NCBI RefSeq assembly: GCF_026723865.1
Contig: NZ_CP113529.1
Coordinates: 124,001 to 188,000 of the forward strand
Source of the DNA: Mycobacterium sp. Aquia_216
GTDB taxonomy: Bacteria; Actinomycetota; Actinomycetes; Mycobacteriales; Mycobacteriaceae
Length of the DNA: 64,000 nt
Direction: 5' to 3'
Shown here in pieces: positions 17,000-27,304 of this stretch. A program made the position numbers and the translations under genes. How positions within the stretch are numbered: the first letter of the stretch is position 1; every line of letters starts with the position of its first letter. The notes under the pieces were generated by a model. The model searched no databases and was not told where the DNA came from. It was given only the letters and a program-made list of their open reading frames with translations.

Positions 17000-19900
17000 G
17001 TGCCCCACGACGAGCGATCGCAGCGGATCCTTCGCTTGGTCGCCGTCGTCGCCGGGCTCGCGGGTCTGCTGTTGTGCCTCACGGTTCCATTGCTCCCGGT
17101 CAAACAGACCGCCGCGACGATCGCGTGGCCGCAAGGCAGCGTTGACGGGCACGTCACCCAGATCACCGCGCCGTTGGTCTCCGGGGCGCCGCGGGCACTC
17201 GACATCTCCATCCCCTGCCCGGCGATGGCCACCTTGCCGCCCAGCGGCGGATTGGTGGTCTCGACTCTGCCGGCCGGCGGCGTGGACCCCGGCAAGAACG
17301 GGCTCTTCGTCCGTGCCGACAAGGACGTGGTGGTCGTCGCGTTCCGGGATACGGTGGCCGCCTTCGCCCAGCGCTCGGCAATCGCCGCGGGAGCCTGCAG
17401 CGTGCTGCACGTCTGGGCTGATGCGGGCGCGGCGGGCGCGGATTTCGTCGGCATACCGGGCGCCGCCGGGACCCTGCCGGCCGAGAAGAAGCCACAGTTC
17501 GGCGGTATTTTCACCGACCTGAAGGTGGCTGCCCAGCCGGGGCTGTCGGCCCGGGTCGATATCGACACCCGGTTCATCACGACGCCGACTGCGCTCAAGC
17601 AGCTGGCGATGGCGGCGGGCGTGCTGGCGGTCGTGGTCGCCATCATCGCGTTGGCCATGCTGGATCGCCATAGCCGGGGCGACACGCTGGTCAACTGGCG
17701 GTCCCCGATCGCCTGGCTGTCCCGCTACCGCCCACGCGAGCAGCGGGCCTCGTGGTGGCGGATCGGCTGGGCCACCTGGCTGTCCGATGCGGGGGTGATC
17801 GTGACGCTGCTGGTCTGGCACGTCATCGGCGCCACCTCGTCCGACGACGGCTACAACCTGACCATCGCGCGGGTGGCGCCGAAAGCCGGCTACGTGGCCG
17901 ACTACTACCGCTACTTCGGGACCACCGATGCGCCGTTCGACTGGTATCTCTCGGTGCTGTCCAAACTGGCATCGGTCAGCACGGCGGGCGTGTGGATGCG
18001 CCTACCGGCCACGCTGGCCGGGATCGCCTGCTGGCTGGTCATCGGCCACTGGGGGCTGCGCCGGCTGGGACCCGGAAAGGGCGGCCTGGGGTCCAACACG
18101 GTGGCGGTGCTCACCGGGGGCGTGGTGTTCCTGGCCGCGTGGCTGCCGTTCAACAACGGCCTGCGGCCCGAGCCGATCGTCGCCCTCGGCGTGATCGTCA
18201 CCTGGATGCTGGTGGAGCGCGCGATCGCGTTGCAGCGGCTGGCTCCCGCCGCGGTGGCCATCGTGGTCGCGATGCTGACCGCGACGCTGGCGCCGCAGGG
18301 GTTGATCGCCGTGGCCGCGCTGCTGACCGGAGCCCGGGCCATCGCGACGATCATCCGGCGCCGCCGGGCGACCGACGGACTGCTCGCACCGCTGGCCGTG
18401 CTGGCGGCGTCACTGTCGCTGATCCTGGTGGTGGTGTTCCGCAGCCAGACGCTGGCGACGGTCGCCGAGTCGGCCCGCATCAAATACAAGGTCGGGCCGA
18501 CGATCGCGTGGTATCAGGATTGGCTGCGCTACTACTTCCTGACGGTCGAGTCCAACCCCGACGGATCGATGGCGCGGCGATTCGCGGTGCTGGTGCTGCT
18601 GCTGTGCCTGTTCGGCATGCTGGTGGTGCTGCTGCGCCGCGGCCGGGTGCCGGGGCTGGCCAGTGGCCCGGCCTGGCGCCTGATCGGCACCACCGCGGTG
18701 GGCCTGCTGCTGCTGACGTTCACGCCGACCAAGTGGGCGGTGCAGTTCGGTGCGTTCGCCAGTCTGGCCGGCGCGCTCGGCGCGGTCACCGCGTTCGCCG
18801 TCGCCCGCATCGGTCTGCACAGCCGCCGCAACCTGACGCTGTACGTGACGGCGCTGCTGTTCGTGCTGGCCTGGGCGACCTCGGGCGTCAATGGCTGGTT
18901 CTATGTCGGCAACTACGGGGTGCCGTGGTTCGACATCCAGCCCGTCGTCGCCAGCCACCCGGTGACGTCGATGTTCCTCGCGCTGTCGATCGCGACCGGG
19001 CTGCTGGCCGCCTGGCAGCACTTCCGGATGGACTACGCCGGGCACACCGAGGTCAAGGACAGCCGGCGCAACCGGGTGCTGGCGTCCACTCCCCTGCTGG
19101 TCGTCGCGACGATCATGGTGCTGGGCGAAGTTGGCTCGCTGGCCAAGGGTGCGGTATTCCGCTACCCGCTCTACACCACCGCCAAGGCCAACCTGGCGGC
19201 CATCGAGTCCGGACTGTCCCCTACCAGCTGCGCCATGGCCGACGACGTGCTGACCGAGCCGGACCCCAATATCGGCCTGCTGCAACCGGTTCCGGGGCAG
19301 ACGTTCGGGCCCGACGGGCCGCTCGGGGGTATCAACCCGGTCGGCTTCAAGCCCAACGGGGTGGGTGATGACTTGAGGTCGTACCCGGTGGTGACCAAAC
19401 CGGGGGTGGTGAATTCGGATGCGTCGCCCAACAAGCCCAACGCCGCGATGACCGACTCCGCGGGCACCGCCGGCGGCAAAGGCCCGGTCGGGGTGAACGG
19501 CTCGAACGTCGCACTGCCGTTCGGCCTCGACCCGGCCCGCACGCCGGTGATGGGCAGCTACGGCGAGAATTCGCTTGCGGCCACCGCAACCTCATCCTGG
19601 TACCAGTTGCCGCCACGGACCCCCGACCGGCCGCTGGTCGTCGTGTCGGCGGCCGGTGCCATCTGGTCCTACAAGGAGGACGGCACCTTCACGTACGGGC
19701 AACAGCTCAAACTGCAGTGGGGCGTCGCCCGCCCCGACGGCACCACCCAGGCGCTCGGCGAGGTGCAGCCCATCGACATCGGGCCGGAGCCGGCCTGGCG
19801 CAATCTGCGGTTTCCGCTGACCTGGGCACCGCCGGAGGCCAACGTGGCACGCATCGTCGCCTACGACCCGAACCTGAGTGAGGAACAGTGGTTCGCGTTC

Positions 19901-20317
19901 ACGCCGCCGCGGGTCCCGGTGCTGCAGACCCTGCAGCAGCTGATGGGATCGCAGACACCCGTGCTGATGGACATTGCGACCGCCGCGAACTTCCCGTGCC
20001 AGCGGCCGTTCGCCGAACACCTTGGCATCGCAGAGCTTCCCGCGTACCGCATCCTGCCCGACCACAAGCAGACGGCGTCGTCGTCGAACGGCTGGGAGGC
20101 CAGCGAGACCGGCGGGCCGTTCCTGTTCACCCAGGTGCTGCTGCGGACCTCGACGGTCGCGACCTACCTGCGCGGCGACTGGTATCGCGATTGGGGTTCG
20201 GTCGAGCAGTATTACCCACTGGTGCCAAGTGATCAGGCACCGAATGCCGTCGTCGAACAGGGTGTGATGACCGTGAACGGTTGGAGCCGGCAAGGACCGA
20301 TTCGGGCACTGCCGTGA
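17000..20317 (+). CDS. embA: Arabinosyltransferase EmbA
   Basis: 1105 residues. EmbA pairs with EmbB to build the branched, mycolate-bearing ends of arabinogalactan. The layout is that of EmbC: first helix (residues about 12-32), periplasmic domain, membrane block and C-terminal carbohydrate-binding domain. Asp282-Asp283 in SSDDGYN match the catalytic-region aspartates. GTG 17000 ([10 protein letters not shown]) agrees with the M. tuberculosis start and with the -10 element just before it. The frame is open another 114 bases upstream, but that part overlaps the promoter. The stop overlaps the embB GTG in GTGA. Confidence 0.96.
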   Translation: MPHDERSQRILRLVAVVAGLAGLLLCLTVPLLPVKQTAATIAWPQGSVDGHVTQITAPLVSGAPRALDISIPCPAMATLPPSGGLVVSTLPAGGVDPGKNGLFVRADKDVVVVAFRDTVAAFAQRSAIAAGACSVLHVWADAGAAGADFVGIPGAAGTLPAEKKPQFGGIFTDLKVAAQPGLSARVDIDTRFITTPTALKQLAMAAGVLAVVVAIIALAMLDRHSRGDTLVNWRSPIAWLSRYRPREQRASWWRIGWATWLSDAGVIVTLLVWHVIGATSSDDGYNLTIARVAPKAGYVADYYRYFGTTDAPFDWYLSVLSKLASVSTAGVWMRLPATLAGIACWLVIGHWGLRRLGPGKGGLGSNTVAVLTGGVVFLAAWLPFNNGLRPEPIVALGVIVTWMLVERAIALQRLAPAAVAIVVAMLTATLAPQGLIAVAALLTGARAIATIIRRRRATDGLLAPLAVLAASLSLILVVVFRSQTLATVAESARIKYKVGPTIAWYQDWLRYYFLTVESNPDGSMARRFAVLVLLLCLFGMLVVLLRRGRVPGLASGPAWRLIGTTAVGLLLLTFTPTKWAVQFGAFASLAGALGAVTAFAVARIGLHSRRNLTLYVTALLFVLAWATSGVNGWFYVGNYGVPWFDIQPVVASHPVTSMFLALSIATGLLAAWQHFRMDYAGHTEVKDSRRNRVLASTPLLVVATIMVLGEVGSLAKGAVFRYPLYTTAKANLAAIESGLSPTSCAMADDVLTEPDPNIGLLQPVPGQTFGPDGPLGGINPVGFKPNGVGDDLRSYPVVTKPGVVNSDASPNKPNAAMTDSAGTAGGKGPVGVNGSNVALPFGLDPARTPVMGSYGENSLAATATSSWYQLPPRTPDRPLVVVSAAGAIWSYKEDGTFTYGQQLKLQWGVARPDGTTQALGEVQPIDIGPEPAWRNLRFPLTWAPPEANVARIVAYDPNLSEEQWFAFTPPRVPVLQTLQQLMGSQTPVLMDIATAANFPCQRPFAEHLGIAELPAYRILPDHKQTASSSNGWEASETGGPFLFTQVLLRTSTVATYLRGDWYRDWGSVEQYYPLVPSDQAPNAVVEQGVMTVNGWSRQGPIRALP

Positions 20318-23300
20318 GCGTTATCCACCACGAAGAACAAGCGGTCGGCAGTACCCGCGACAATGTCCGGGTCACCCGGTGGGTCGCCACGATCGCCGGG
20401 CTGATCGGCTTCGTATTGTCGGTCGCGACGCCGCTGCTGCCGGTAGTGCAGACAACCGCGCAGCTGAACTGGCCACAGAACGGCCAACTGAATAGCGTTA
20501 CGGCGCCGCTTATTTCACTGAGCCCGGTCGACGTGACGGCCAGCGTGCCCTGCTCCGTGATCCGCGACCTGCCGCCCGAGGGCGGCGTGGTGCTGAGCAC
20601 CGCACCCAAGAAGGGCAAGGACGCCGCGCTAAATGCGCTGTTCGTCGTCGTCAACGCCAAGCGCGTCGACGTCACGGACCGCAACGTGGTGATCGCCAGC
20701 GTGTCGCGCGAACAGGCGGAGTCCGGACAGTGCCAGCGCATCGAGATAACCTCCACGCGCGCTGGCACTTTCGCCACCTTCGTCGGGCTGACCGACTCGG
20801 CGGGCAAGCCGCAGTCCGGCGGCTTCAGCGACCCTAACCTGCGCCCGCAGATCGTCGGGGTGTTCACCGACCTCACCGGGGCCGCCCCGCCGGGACTGAA
20901 GTTCTCGGCGACCATCGACACCCGGTTCTCCACTACCCCAACGACTCTCAAGCTGCTGGCGATGGTGGGCGCCATCCTGTCCACGATCGTCTCGCTGGTC
21001 GCGTTGTGGCGACTGGACCAGCTCGACGGCCGCCGGATGCACCGGCTAATCCCGACTCGCTGGAAGAAGTTCACCCTCGCCGACGCCACGGTGATCTTCG
21101 GATTCGTGCTGTGGCATGTGATCGGGGCGAACTCGTCCGACGACGGCTACATCCTGGGCATGGCCCGGGTCGCCGACCATGCCGGCTACATGTCCAACTA
21201 CTTCCGCTGGTTCGGCAGCCCGGAGGACCCGTTCGGCTGGTACTACAACCTGCTGGCACTGATGACCCACGTCAGCGACAACAGCCTCTGGATGCGGCTG
21301 CCGGACCTGATTGCCGGGCTGGTCTGCTGGCTGCTGCTGTCACGCGAGGTGCTGCCCCGGCTGGGGCCCGCGGTGACATCGAGCAAGGCCGCCAACTGGG
21401 CGGCGGCCCTGGTGTTGCTGACAGCGTGGATGCCGTTCGACAACGGTCTGCGACCCGAACCGATCATCGCGCTCGGTTCGCTGATCACCTACGTGCTGAT
21501 CGAGCGCTCGATGTGCGCGTCCCGGCTGACCCCGGCGGCACTGGCGGTGGTCACCGCGGCGTTCACCCTGGGCGTGCAGCCCACCGGACTGATCGCGGTG
21601 GCCGCGCTGGTCGCCGGCGGCCGCCCGATCCTGCGGATTCTGGTGCGCCGCCACCGCCTGGTCGGGACCTGGCCGCTGGTGGCCCCGATACTGGCCGCCG
21701 GATTCGTCATCCTCACCGTGGTGTTCGCCGACCAGACGCTGTCAACGGTGTTGGAAGCCACCAGGATTCGCACCGCGATCGGGCCCAGCCAAGCCTGGTA
21801 CACCGAGAATCTGCGCTACTACTACCTGATTCTGCCGACCGTCGACGGTTCACTGTCGCGTCGGTTCGGGTTCCTGATCACCGCGCTGTGTCTGTTCACG
21901 GCACTGTTTATCATGTTGCGGCGCAAGCGAGTTCCCGGAGTGGCCCGCGGTCCGGCGTGGCGCCTGATGGGCGTCATCTTCGGCACCATGTTCTTCCTGA
22001 TGTTCACCCCGACCAAGTGGGTGCACCACTTCGGGCTGTTCGCCGCGGTGGGCGCGGCGATGGCCGCGCTGACGACCGTGCTGGTATCGCCGAAGGTGGT
22101 GCGCTGGTCGCGCAACCGGATGGCATTCGTTGCGGCGGTGATGTTCGTGCTGGCGCTGTGCTTCGCCACCACCAACGGTTGGTGGTACGTCTCGAGCTAC
22201 GGCGTACCGTTCAACAGCTCCATGCCAAAAGTCGCCGGAATCTCAATCAGCACAATATTTTTCGCGCTGTTTGCGATTACCGCGGTGTACGCGGCCTGGC
22301 TACACTTCGCGGACACCAGCCATGGCAATGGCCGGTTGGCCCGCGCGCTGACGGCGGCGCCCATCCCGCTTGCAGCCGGCTTCATGGCGCTGGTGTTCGT
22401 GGGGTCGATGGTGGCCGGCATCGTTCGGCAGTACCCCACCTACTCCAATGCCTGGGACAACCTGCGCGAGTTCAGCGGAGGCTGCGGCCTGGCCGACGAC
22501 GTACTCGTCGAGCCGGACAGCAACGCCGGCTTCATGATGCCGTTCGCCGGCAGCTACAGCCCGTTGGGCGCGCTGGGTGGGGTCAACCCAACAGGTTTCA
22601 CCGCCAACGGCATACCGGAACGCACACTGGCCGAAGCGATCCGGGAGACGGCGGTGCCGCAGCCCGGGACCGATTACGACTGGTACGGGCCCACCAAGCT
22701 GACGGCGCCGGGCATCAACGGGTCGACGGTACCGCTGCCGTACGGCCTCAACGCCGCTCAGGTTCCGGTGGCGGGCAGCTACACCACCGGCGCCCAACAG
22801 CAGAGCAGGCTGACCTCGGCGTGGTATCAGCTGCCGAAACCCGACGCCGGACATCCGCTGGTGGTGGTGACCGCCGCCGGCACGATCGCCGGCAACAGCA
22901 TCCTGCACCATCACACCAACGGGCAGACCGTGGAACTGGAATTCGGCATGGCCGGACCCGACGGCTCCGTGCGGCCGGCCGGCCGCCTGGTGCCCTACGA
23001 CCTCTACGGTGAGCAGCCCAAGGTGTGGCGCAACTTGCGCTTCGACCGGTCCGCCATGCCGTCGGACGCGGTTGCCGTGCGGGTAGTGGCCGAGGACCTG
23101 TCGCTGACGCCGGACGACTGGATCGCGGTGACCCCGCCTCGGGTACCGGAGTTGCGTTCCCTGCAGGAGTACGTCGGCTCGACGCAGCCGGTGCTGATGG
23201 ACTGGGCGGTCGGGCTCGCGTTCCCGTGCCAGCAGCCGATGCTGCACGTCAACGGCGTCACCGAGATCCCGAGGTTTCGCATCACCCCGGACTACAACGC

Positions 23301-23538
23301 CAAGAAGCAGGACACCGACACCTGGCAGGACGGCGTCAACGGTGGCCTGCTGGGCATCACCGACTTGCTGCTGCGCGCGCACGTGATGTCCACCTACCTG
23401 TCCCATGACTGGGGCCGCGACTGGGGGTCACTGCGTCAGTTCGACACCATCGCCGATGCCCAACCCGCCCAACTCGACCTGGGCACCGCGACCCGCACCG
23501 GTTGGTGGTCACCCGGCCAGATCCGGATCAAGCCCTAA
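20314..23538 (+). CDS. embB: Arabinosyltransferase EmbB (ethambutol target)
   Basis: 1074 residues. It forms the EmbA-EmbB arabinan polymerase. Asp276-Asp277 in SSDDGYI correspond to M. tuberculosis Asp299/300. Met283 (ATG 21160-21162) corresponds to Met306, the main ethambutol-resistance position, and is the susceptible-type residue. With the same offset of 23, Gly406 corresponds to Pro383 (CCG 21460-21462, in LRPEPIIAL), another resistance position; EmbA and EmbC also have Pro there. The Gln497 site is conserved (FADQTLS). GTG 20314 overlaps the embA stop. The N-terminus is shorter than in M. tuberculosis. Confidence 0.96.
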   Translation: MSVIHHEEQAVGSTRDNVRVTRWVATIAGLIGFVLSVATPLLPVVQTTAQLNWPQNGQLNSVTAPLISLSPVDVTASVPCSVIRDLPPEGGVVLSTAPKKGKDAALNALFVVVNAKRVDVTDRNVVIASVSREQAESGQCQRIEITSTRAGTFATFVGLTDSAGKPQSGGFSDPNLRPQIVGVFTDLTGAAPPGLKFSATIDTRFSTTPTTLKLLAMVGAILSTIVSLVALWRLDQLDGRRMHRLIPTRWKKFTLADATVIFGFVLWHVIGANSSDDGYILGMARVADHAGYMSNYFRWFGSPEDPFGWYYNLLALMTHVSDNSLWMRLPDLIAGLVCWLLLSREVLPRLGPAVTSSKAANWAAALVLLTAWMPFDNGLRPEPIIALGSLITYVLIERSMCASRLTPAALAVVTAAFTLGVQPTGLIAVAALVAGGRPILRILVRRHRLVGTWPLVAPILAAGFVILTVVFADQTLSTVLEATRIRTAIGPSQAWYTENLRYYYLILPTVDGSLSRRFGFLITALCLFTALFIMLRRKRVPGVARGPAWRLMGVIFGTMFFLMFTPTKWVHHFGLFAAVGAAMAALTTVLVSPKVVRWSRNRMAFVAAVMFVLALCFATTNGWWYVSSYGVPFNSSMPKVAGISISTIFFALFAITAVYAAWLHFADTSHGNGRLARALTAAPIPLAAGFMALVFVGSMVAGIVRQYPTYSNAWDNLREFSGGCGLADDVLVEPDSNAGFMMPFAGSYSPLGALGGVNPTGFTANGIPERTLAEAIRETAVPQPGTDYDWYGPTKLTAPGINGSTVPLPYGLNAAQVPVAGSYTTGAQQQSRLTSAWYQLPKPDAGHPLVVVTAAGTIAGNSILHHHTNGQTVELEFGMAGPDGSVRPAGRLVPYDLYGEQPKVWRNLRFDRSAMPSDAVAVRVVAEDLSLTPDDWIAVTPPRVPELRSLQEYVGSTQPVLMDWAVGLAFPCQQPMLHVNGVTEIPRFRITPDYNAKKQDTDTWQDGVNGGLLGITDLLLRAHVMSTYLSHDWGRDWGSLRQFDTIADAQPAQLDLGTATRTGWWSPGQIRIKP

Positions 23539-23842
23539 TCGACTGTGCGCGTGCATGTTTCGTCGCCCGCTTGATCCGGGCATTTGACGCCTGACCCGCC
23601 ACTTCTCGCCGCGGCTTATCAGGTCGAGCAATTGATAGGGCCCCAACGGTGTTCCATCTTGCATGGGCCCGGAATGTGATCAACCGCGATGGTGCGGGCT
23701 GACGCTGCAATTCGGCACCGGTCGAATAATGGCATTAATTGACGTTTGAGTAATTCCTTGCAATTGGTTTGATCCCGGCAAATAAAGGTCAATATCTATT
23801 TCGCTGTGATGCAGCTAACCCAGGGGGAGGAAGGGTGACTCG
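23539..23842. other. Intergenic region after embB, AT-rich in its second half
   Basis: 304 bp. A weak 5-bp GCCCG/CGGGC stem at 23565-23581 might assist termination of embB. From about 23700 the sequence becomes clearly AT-richer than its surroundings (AATAATGGCATTAATTGACG), consistent with a promoter for the secreted protein downstream. GGGGGAGGAAGG at 23823-23834 is a strong ribosome site for ATG 23843. No RNA gene is evident. Confidence 0.5.
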
Positions 23843-24337
23843 ATGCACACTTGGAAACGGTTAGCGGCATGTGCCGCGGCGGTGTCCCCGATGGCGACCG
23901 CGGGGATCGCCGTCGTTGGGGCCGAGGCCGGGACAATCGTCGTTTTGGATAGCAAACTCCGTCGCTGCGACTTCAGCCTGGTGAGCACCGTGCCGATGGT
24001 GCCGCGGTCCGCACTGGGCACCGGTTCGGTGATCATTCATACCGCAGGAGGGAAAGCGATCGCCGAGGTGCGTCTGTCGGATGCCCCGGAGCCGGGAACC
24101 CATTTCGACGTCGGCCTTATTCAGGAACCTCGGCCGGCATCGGATAACTGTGGCCCCGGCACTCCGGGCACCGCCTTTTCCGGCATGGACACCGACGGGG
24201 CCGGCGGCGGAACCGTCACCGTTTCGGACACTATTCGGCAAGGCACGACGGGTGTCTGGGTAATTGTCGAGCGCCCGAATCCGAACTCCCAAAACCCGGC
24301 CGAGTACTACACATCTGAGTTTGTCGCGCCGGTTTAA
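23843..24337 (+). CDS. Secreted protein of unknown function
   Basis: 164 residues. The N-terminus (HTWKRLAACAAAV...) is a signal peptide to about residue 30. The mature part is beta-rich with two Cys (RRCDFS and DNCGPG) that could form a disulfide, VIIHTAGGKAIAEVRL in the middle and VWVIVERPN near the end. It resembles a group of small mycobacterial secreted proteins without assigned function. The strong GGAGG site and AT-rich upstream region suggest it is well expressed. It converges on the methyltransferase gene with 24 bp between them. Confidence 0.75.
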   Translation: MHTWKRLAACAAAVSPMATAGIAVVGAEAGTIVVLDSKLRRCDFSLVSTVPMVPRSALGTGSVIIHTAGGKAIAEVRLSDAPEPGTHFDVGLIQEPRPASDNCGPGTPGTAFSGMDTDGAGGGTVTVSDTIRQGTTGVWVIVERPNPNSQNPAEYYTSEFVAPV

Positions 24338-24361
24338 GACCCGCCGGCCGGAAGGGCACCA

Positions 24362-25228
24362 TCACTGCTTCCGCAGGGTGAATTGGTTGAGGTCGGTGTA
24401 GCCCTTGCGGAAGAGATTCGCGCAGCCGGTGAGGTACTTCATGTAGCGGTCGTAAACCTCTTGGGACTGAATCGCGATGGCCTCGCTCTTGTGCGCCTCG
24501 AGGCCCGCGGCCCATACGTCTAGAGTCTTTGCGTAATGCCGTTGCAGCGATTGGCGACGCTTCAGCTTAAACCCGGCCTTCGCCGAGAACTCCTGCACCA
24601 TCTGGATGGTCGGCAGGTAGCCGCCCGGGAAGATTTCGGTTTTCATGAAGTCGCTGAATTCGACTATCTCCATCGTCAGCGGCAAGCCGGACGCGATGAT
24701 TTCCCTCTCCGACAAGACGGTGATCGTGTGCAGCAGCATCGTGCCACCGGCCGGCAACAGGTCATAGGCCCGCTCGAAGAAACCGGTGTAGCGGTCATAG
24801 CCGACATGCTCCAACGGGCCGATCGCCACGATCCGGTCCACCGGCTCGTGAAACCGCTCCCAGCCCTCGAGCAGCACCCGCTTGGAACGCGGGCTCTCCG
24901 ACGCCGCGAACAGCTGCTCGACGTGGGCAACCTGGTTCTTGGACAACGTCAACCCGATGACGTTGACGTCCCATTTCTCGATGGCTCGCATCATGGCGGC
25001 GCCCCAGCCGCAGCCGATATCAAGCAACGTCATGCCCGGCTGCAAGCCCAGCTTGCCAAGCGAGAGGTCGATCTTGGCTATCTGCGCCTGTTCCAATGTC
25101 AGGTCCTCACCCAGGAAGTAGGCGCAGGTGTAAGTCTGAGTGGGGTCGAGGAAAAGGCGGAAGAAGTCGTCAGATAGATCGTAGTGAGCCTGCACATCCC
25201 CGAAATGCGGCGTCAGCTCCTCGGCCAT
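24362..25228 (-). CDS. Mycolic acid methyltransferase/cyclopropane synthase family
   Basis: 288 residues, full length for the CmaA/MmaA/PcaA family, which uses S-adenosylmethionine to cyclopropanate or methylate meromycolate chains. The SAM motif LLDIGCGWG is at residues 68-76. Residues that hold the catalytic bicarbonate in CmaA1 are present at the same numbers: Cys35, Glu140, His167, Tyr232. The usual IGAFEH is IGPLEH here (Pro138), a change next to the active-site Glu. Overall it looks closest to PcaA, but the position of modification cannot be told. M. tuberculosis has no such gene between embB and fadE35. Confidence 0.88.
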   Translation of the reverse strand: MAEELTPHFGDVQAHYDLSDDFFRLFLDPTQTYTCAYFLGEDLTLEQAQIAKIDLSLGKLGLQPGMTLLDIGCGWGAAMMRAIEKWDVNVIGLTLSKNQVAHVEQLFAASESPRSKRVLLEGWERFHEPVDRIVAIGPLEHVGYDRYTGFFERAYDLLPAGGTMLLHTITVLSEREIIASGLPLTMEIVEFSDFMKTEIFPGGYLPTIQMVQEFSAKAGFKLKRRQSLQRHYAKTLDVWAAGLEAHKSEAIAIQSQEVYDRYMKYLTGCANLFRKGYTDLNQFTLRKQ

Positions 25229-25366
25229 GACTGTGTTGCCTTTCCCTGGACCCCGTCGGCGGTCCAGTCGCTGTGCGGCTTGGCGTTGGTGAGTCGTGGT
25301 TGGTCCACTGTAAGACGAACACCACGAGTGAGCAGTTCGTTGCTTTCACCTCACGGGGTCTGGCTG

Positions 25367-25372
25367 TAATAC
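25367..25372 (+). promoter_or_regulatory. Candidate -10 element for leaderless fadE35 mRNA
   Basis: TAATAC lies nine bases before ATG 25382 and there is no purine-rich ribosome site between, so the transcript may start at the ATG. The last base departs from TANNNT, and no clear -35 is visible. Confidence 0.4.
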
Positions 25373-25381
25373 CGTCGCGTT

Positions 25382-27154
25382 ATGAGCGAGTACGACCTAG
25401 AGGCCGTGGACAGGTTGCCCTTTTCCACTCCGGACAAGGCGCTGCGCTACCGAACGGACGACTATTGCGGCGCGGTGGGCCTCAACTGGTACCGCACCGA
25501 TCCCACGCTGCAGTTCACCATGGCGTACTACCTACAGCCCGACGAGCTGGCCGTCGCCGAACCCCACCTGACGCGCATCGGTGAGCTGATGGGTGGGCCG
25601 GTGGCCCGGTGGGCCGACGAGACCGACCGCAACCCGCCGCGGCTGGACCGCTACGACCGGTGGGGACACGACGTCAGTCAGGTCGTCATGCCGGAGTCGT
25701 TCACACAGTCCAAGCGTGCCGTGCTGGACGCCCAGCAGGCGCTGCGCGCCGACGCCCGCGCGGCCAAGGTGAGCTCGGGACTGGCGTTGTTCGCATCCAA
25801 CTACCTGCTCAACCAGGCCGACATCGGGATGGGTTGCGCGCTGGGCACCGGCGGGGGCATGGTCCAGTCGCTGGTATCCGCGTATGCACCCGCCGACGTG
25901 CGCGACCACGTGCTGGCCAAGTTCGCCTCCGGCGAGTGGGCCGGCGAGACGGCGCAGCTGCTGACCGAGCGCACCGGCGGATCCGACCTCGGGGCGCTGG
26001 AGACCACGGCTACCCGTAGTGGAGACGCGTGGCTGCTCAACGGCTTCAAATGGTTCGCGTCCAACTGCGCCGGGGAGGCCTTCGTGGTGCTGGCCAAACC
26101 CGAGGGCGCTCCCGACTCGACCCGCGGCATCGCGAACTTCCTGGTGCTGCGCACCCGCCGCGACGGTTCGCGCAACGGGGTGCGGGTGCGCCGGCTGAAG
26201 GACAAACTCGGCACCCGCTCGGTGGCCTCCGGCGAGGTCGAGTTCGTCGACGCCGAGGCCTTTCTGCTGTCCGGCGAATCCAGCGCCGGGTCGGGGCCGT
26301 CCGACGGCAAGGGGCTCGGCCGGATGATGGAGCTGACCAACGCCGCACGCCTTGGCATCGCGTTGTTCGGGCTGGGCAACGCGCGCCGCGCGCTGGTCGA
26401 GTCGCTGTGCTACGCGCGGCAGCGGCGAGCGTTCGGCGGCCCGCTCATCGACAAGCCGCTGATGCGGCGCAAGCTGGCCGAGCTGATCGTCGATGTCGAA
26501 GCCGCGCAGGCAATGGTTTTCGACGGCACCGGCGCCGCCAACCACCGCCAGTCCCGCAGCATGCGGCAGCGCATCGCGGTGCCCGTCACCAAACTCAAGG
26601 TGTGTCGGCTCGGCATCACCGCGGCCTCGGACGCGATCGAGATCCACGGTGGCAACGGTTATATCGAGACCTGGCCGGTGGCGCGGCTGTTGCGCGACGC
26701 ACAAGTGAACACGATTTGGGAAGGCCCGGACAACATCCTGTGTCTCGATGTGCGCCGCGGCATCGAGCAGACCCAGGCGCACGAGACGTTGTTGGCGCGC
26801 CTGCACGATGCCGTGTCGGTCTCCGACGACGACGAGACCACCGCCCTGGTGGCCCGCCGCGTCGAGGATCTCGACGCGGCGATCACGGCCTGGACCAAAC
26901 TCGACGGCACGGTCGCCGAGGCACGGCTGTTCCCGCTTGCCCAATTCATGGGCGACGTCTATGGCGGCGCGCTGCTGATCGAACAGGCCGCCTGGGAGCG
27001 GGCCACCCGGAGCGGCGAGCGCAAGGCGCTCGTCGCGCGGCTCTACGCGCAGCGCTATCTTGCCGATCGCGGACCGCTACGGGGTATCGACGCCGACTCC
27101 GACGAGGCACTGGAGCGCTTCGACGAGTTGGTCGACGGGGCACTGGCGCTATGA
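25382..27154 (+). CDS. fadE35: Acyl-CoA dehydrogenase family protein FadE35
   Basis: 590 residues, FAD-dependent acyl-CoA dehydrogenase of the larger AidB-like type, orthologous in position to Rv3797. Recognisable parts are the N-terminal helical region, the beta-domain (SGEWAGETAQLLTERTGGSDLG near 180-205, and FKWFASNC), the helical FAD domain with RQRRAFGGPLIDKP near 345, and EIHGGNGYIETWPVARL near 420. It probably oxidises a fatty acyl thioester; whether it serves mycolate synthesis is suggested only by the neighbouring accD4-pks13-fadD32 genes. Confidence 0.9.
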   Translation: MSEYDLEAVDRLPFSTPDKALRYRTDDYCGAVGLNWYRTDPTLQFTMAYYLQPDELAVAEPHLTRIGELMGGPVARWADETDRNPPRLDRYDRWGHDVSQVVMPESFTQSKRAVLDAQQALRADARAAKVSSGLALFASNYLLNQADIGMGCALGTGGGMVQSLVSAYAPADVRDHVLAKFASGEWAGETAQLLTERTGGSDLGALETTATRSGDAWLLNGFKWFASNCAGEAFVVLAKPEGAPDSTRGIANFLVLRTRRDGSRNGVRVRRLKDKLGTRSVASGEVEFVDAEAFLLSGESSAGSGPSDGKGLGRMMELTNAARLGIALFGLGNARRALVESLCYARQRRAFGGPLIDKPLMRRKLAELIVDVEAAQAMVFDGTGAANHRQSRSMRQRIAVPVTKLKVCRLGITAASDAIEIHGGNGYIETWPVARLLRDAQVNTIWEGPDNILCLDVRRGIEQTQAHETLLARLHDAVSVSDDDETTALVARRVEDLDAAITAWTKLDGTVAEARLFPLAQFMGDVYGGALLIEQAAWERATRSGERKALVARLYAQRYLADRGPLRGIDADSDEALERFDELVDGALAL

Positions 27155-27304
27155 GGAATCTCGGTACGGCAGTCGCCAGCCTCGTCAACACCAAAAAGGT
27201 TGGGTTAGAACACTTCTGGAAAGCGATACCGCATGCGCTATCGCTTTCTCGCACGATGTGGCCTCCGGTTTCCCGGTGCCGCTGAGACGGGTGTGATTCG
27301 ACGG

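Noticed and set aside
27155..27304. Possible insertion sequence between fadE35 and accD4, as in M. tuberculosis
   Set aside because: Only 150 bp, no transposase frame and no terminal inverted repeats.
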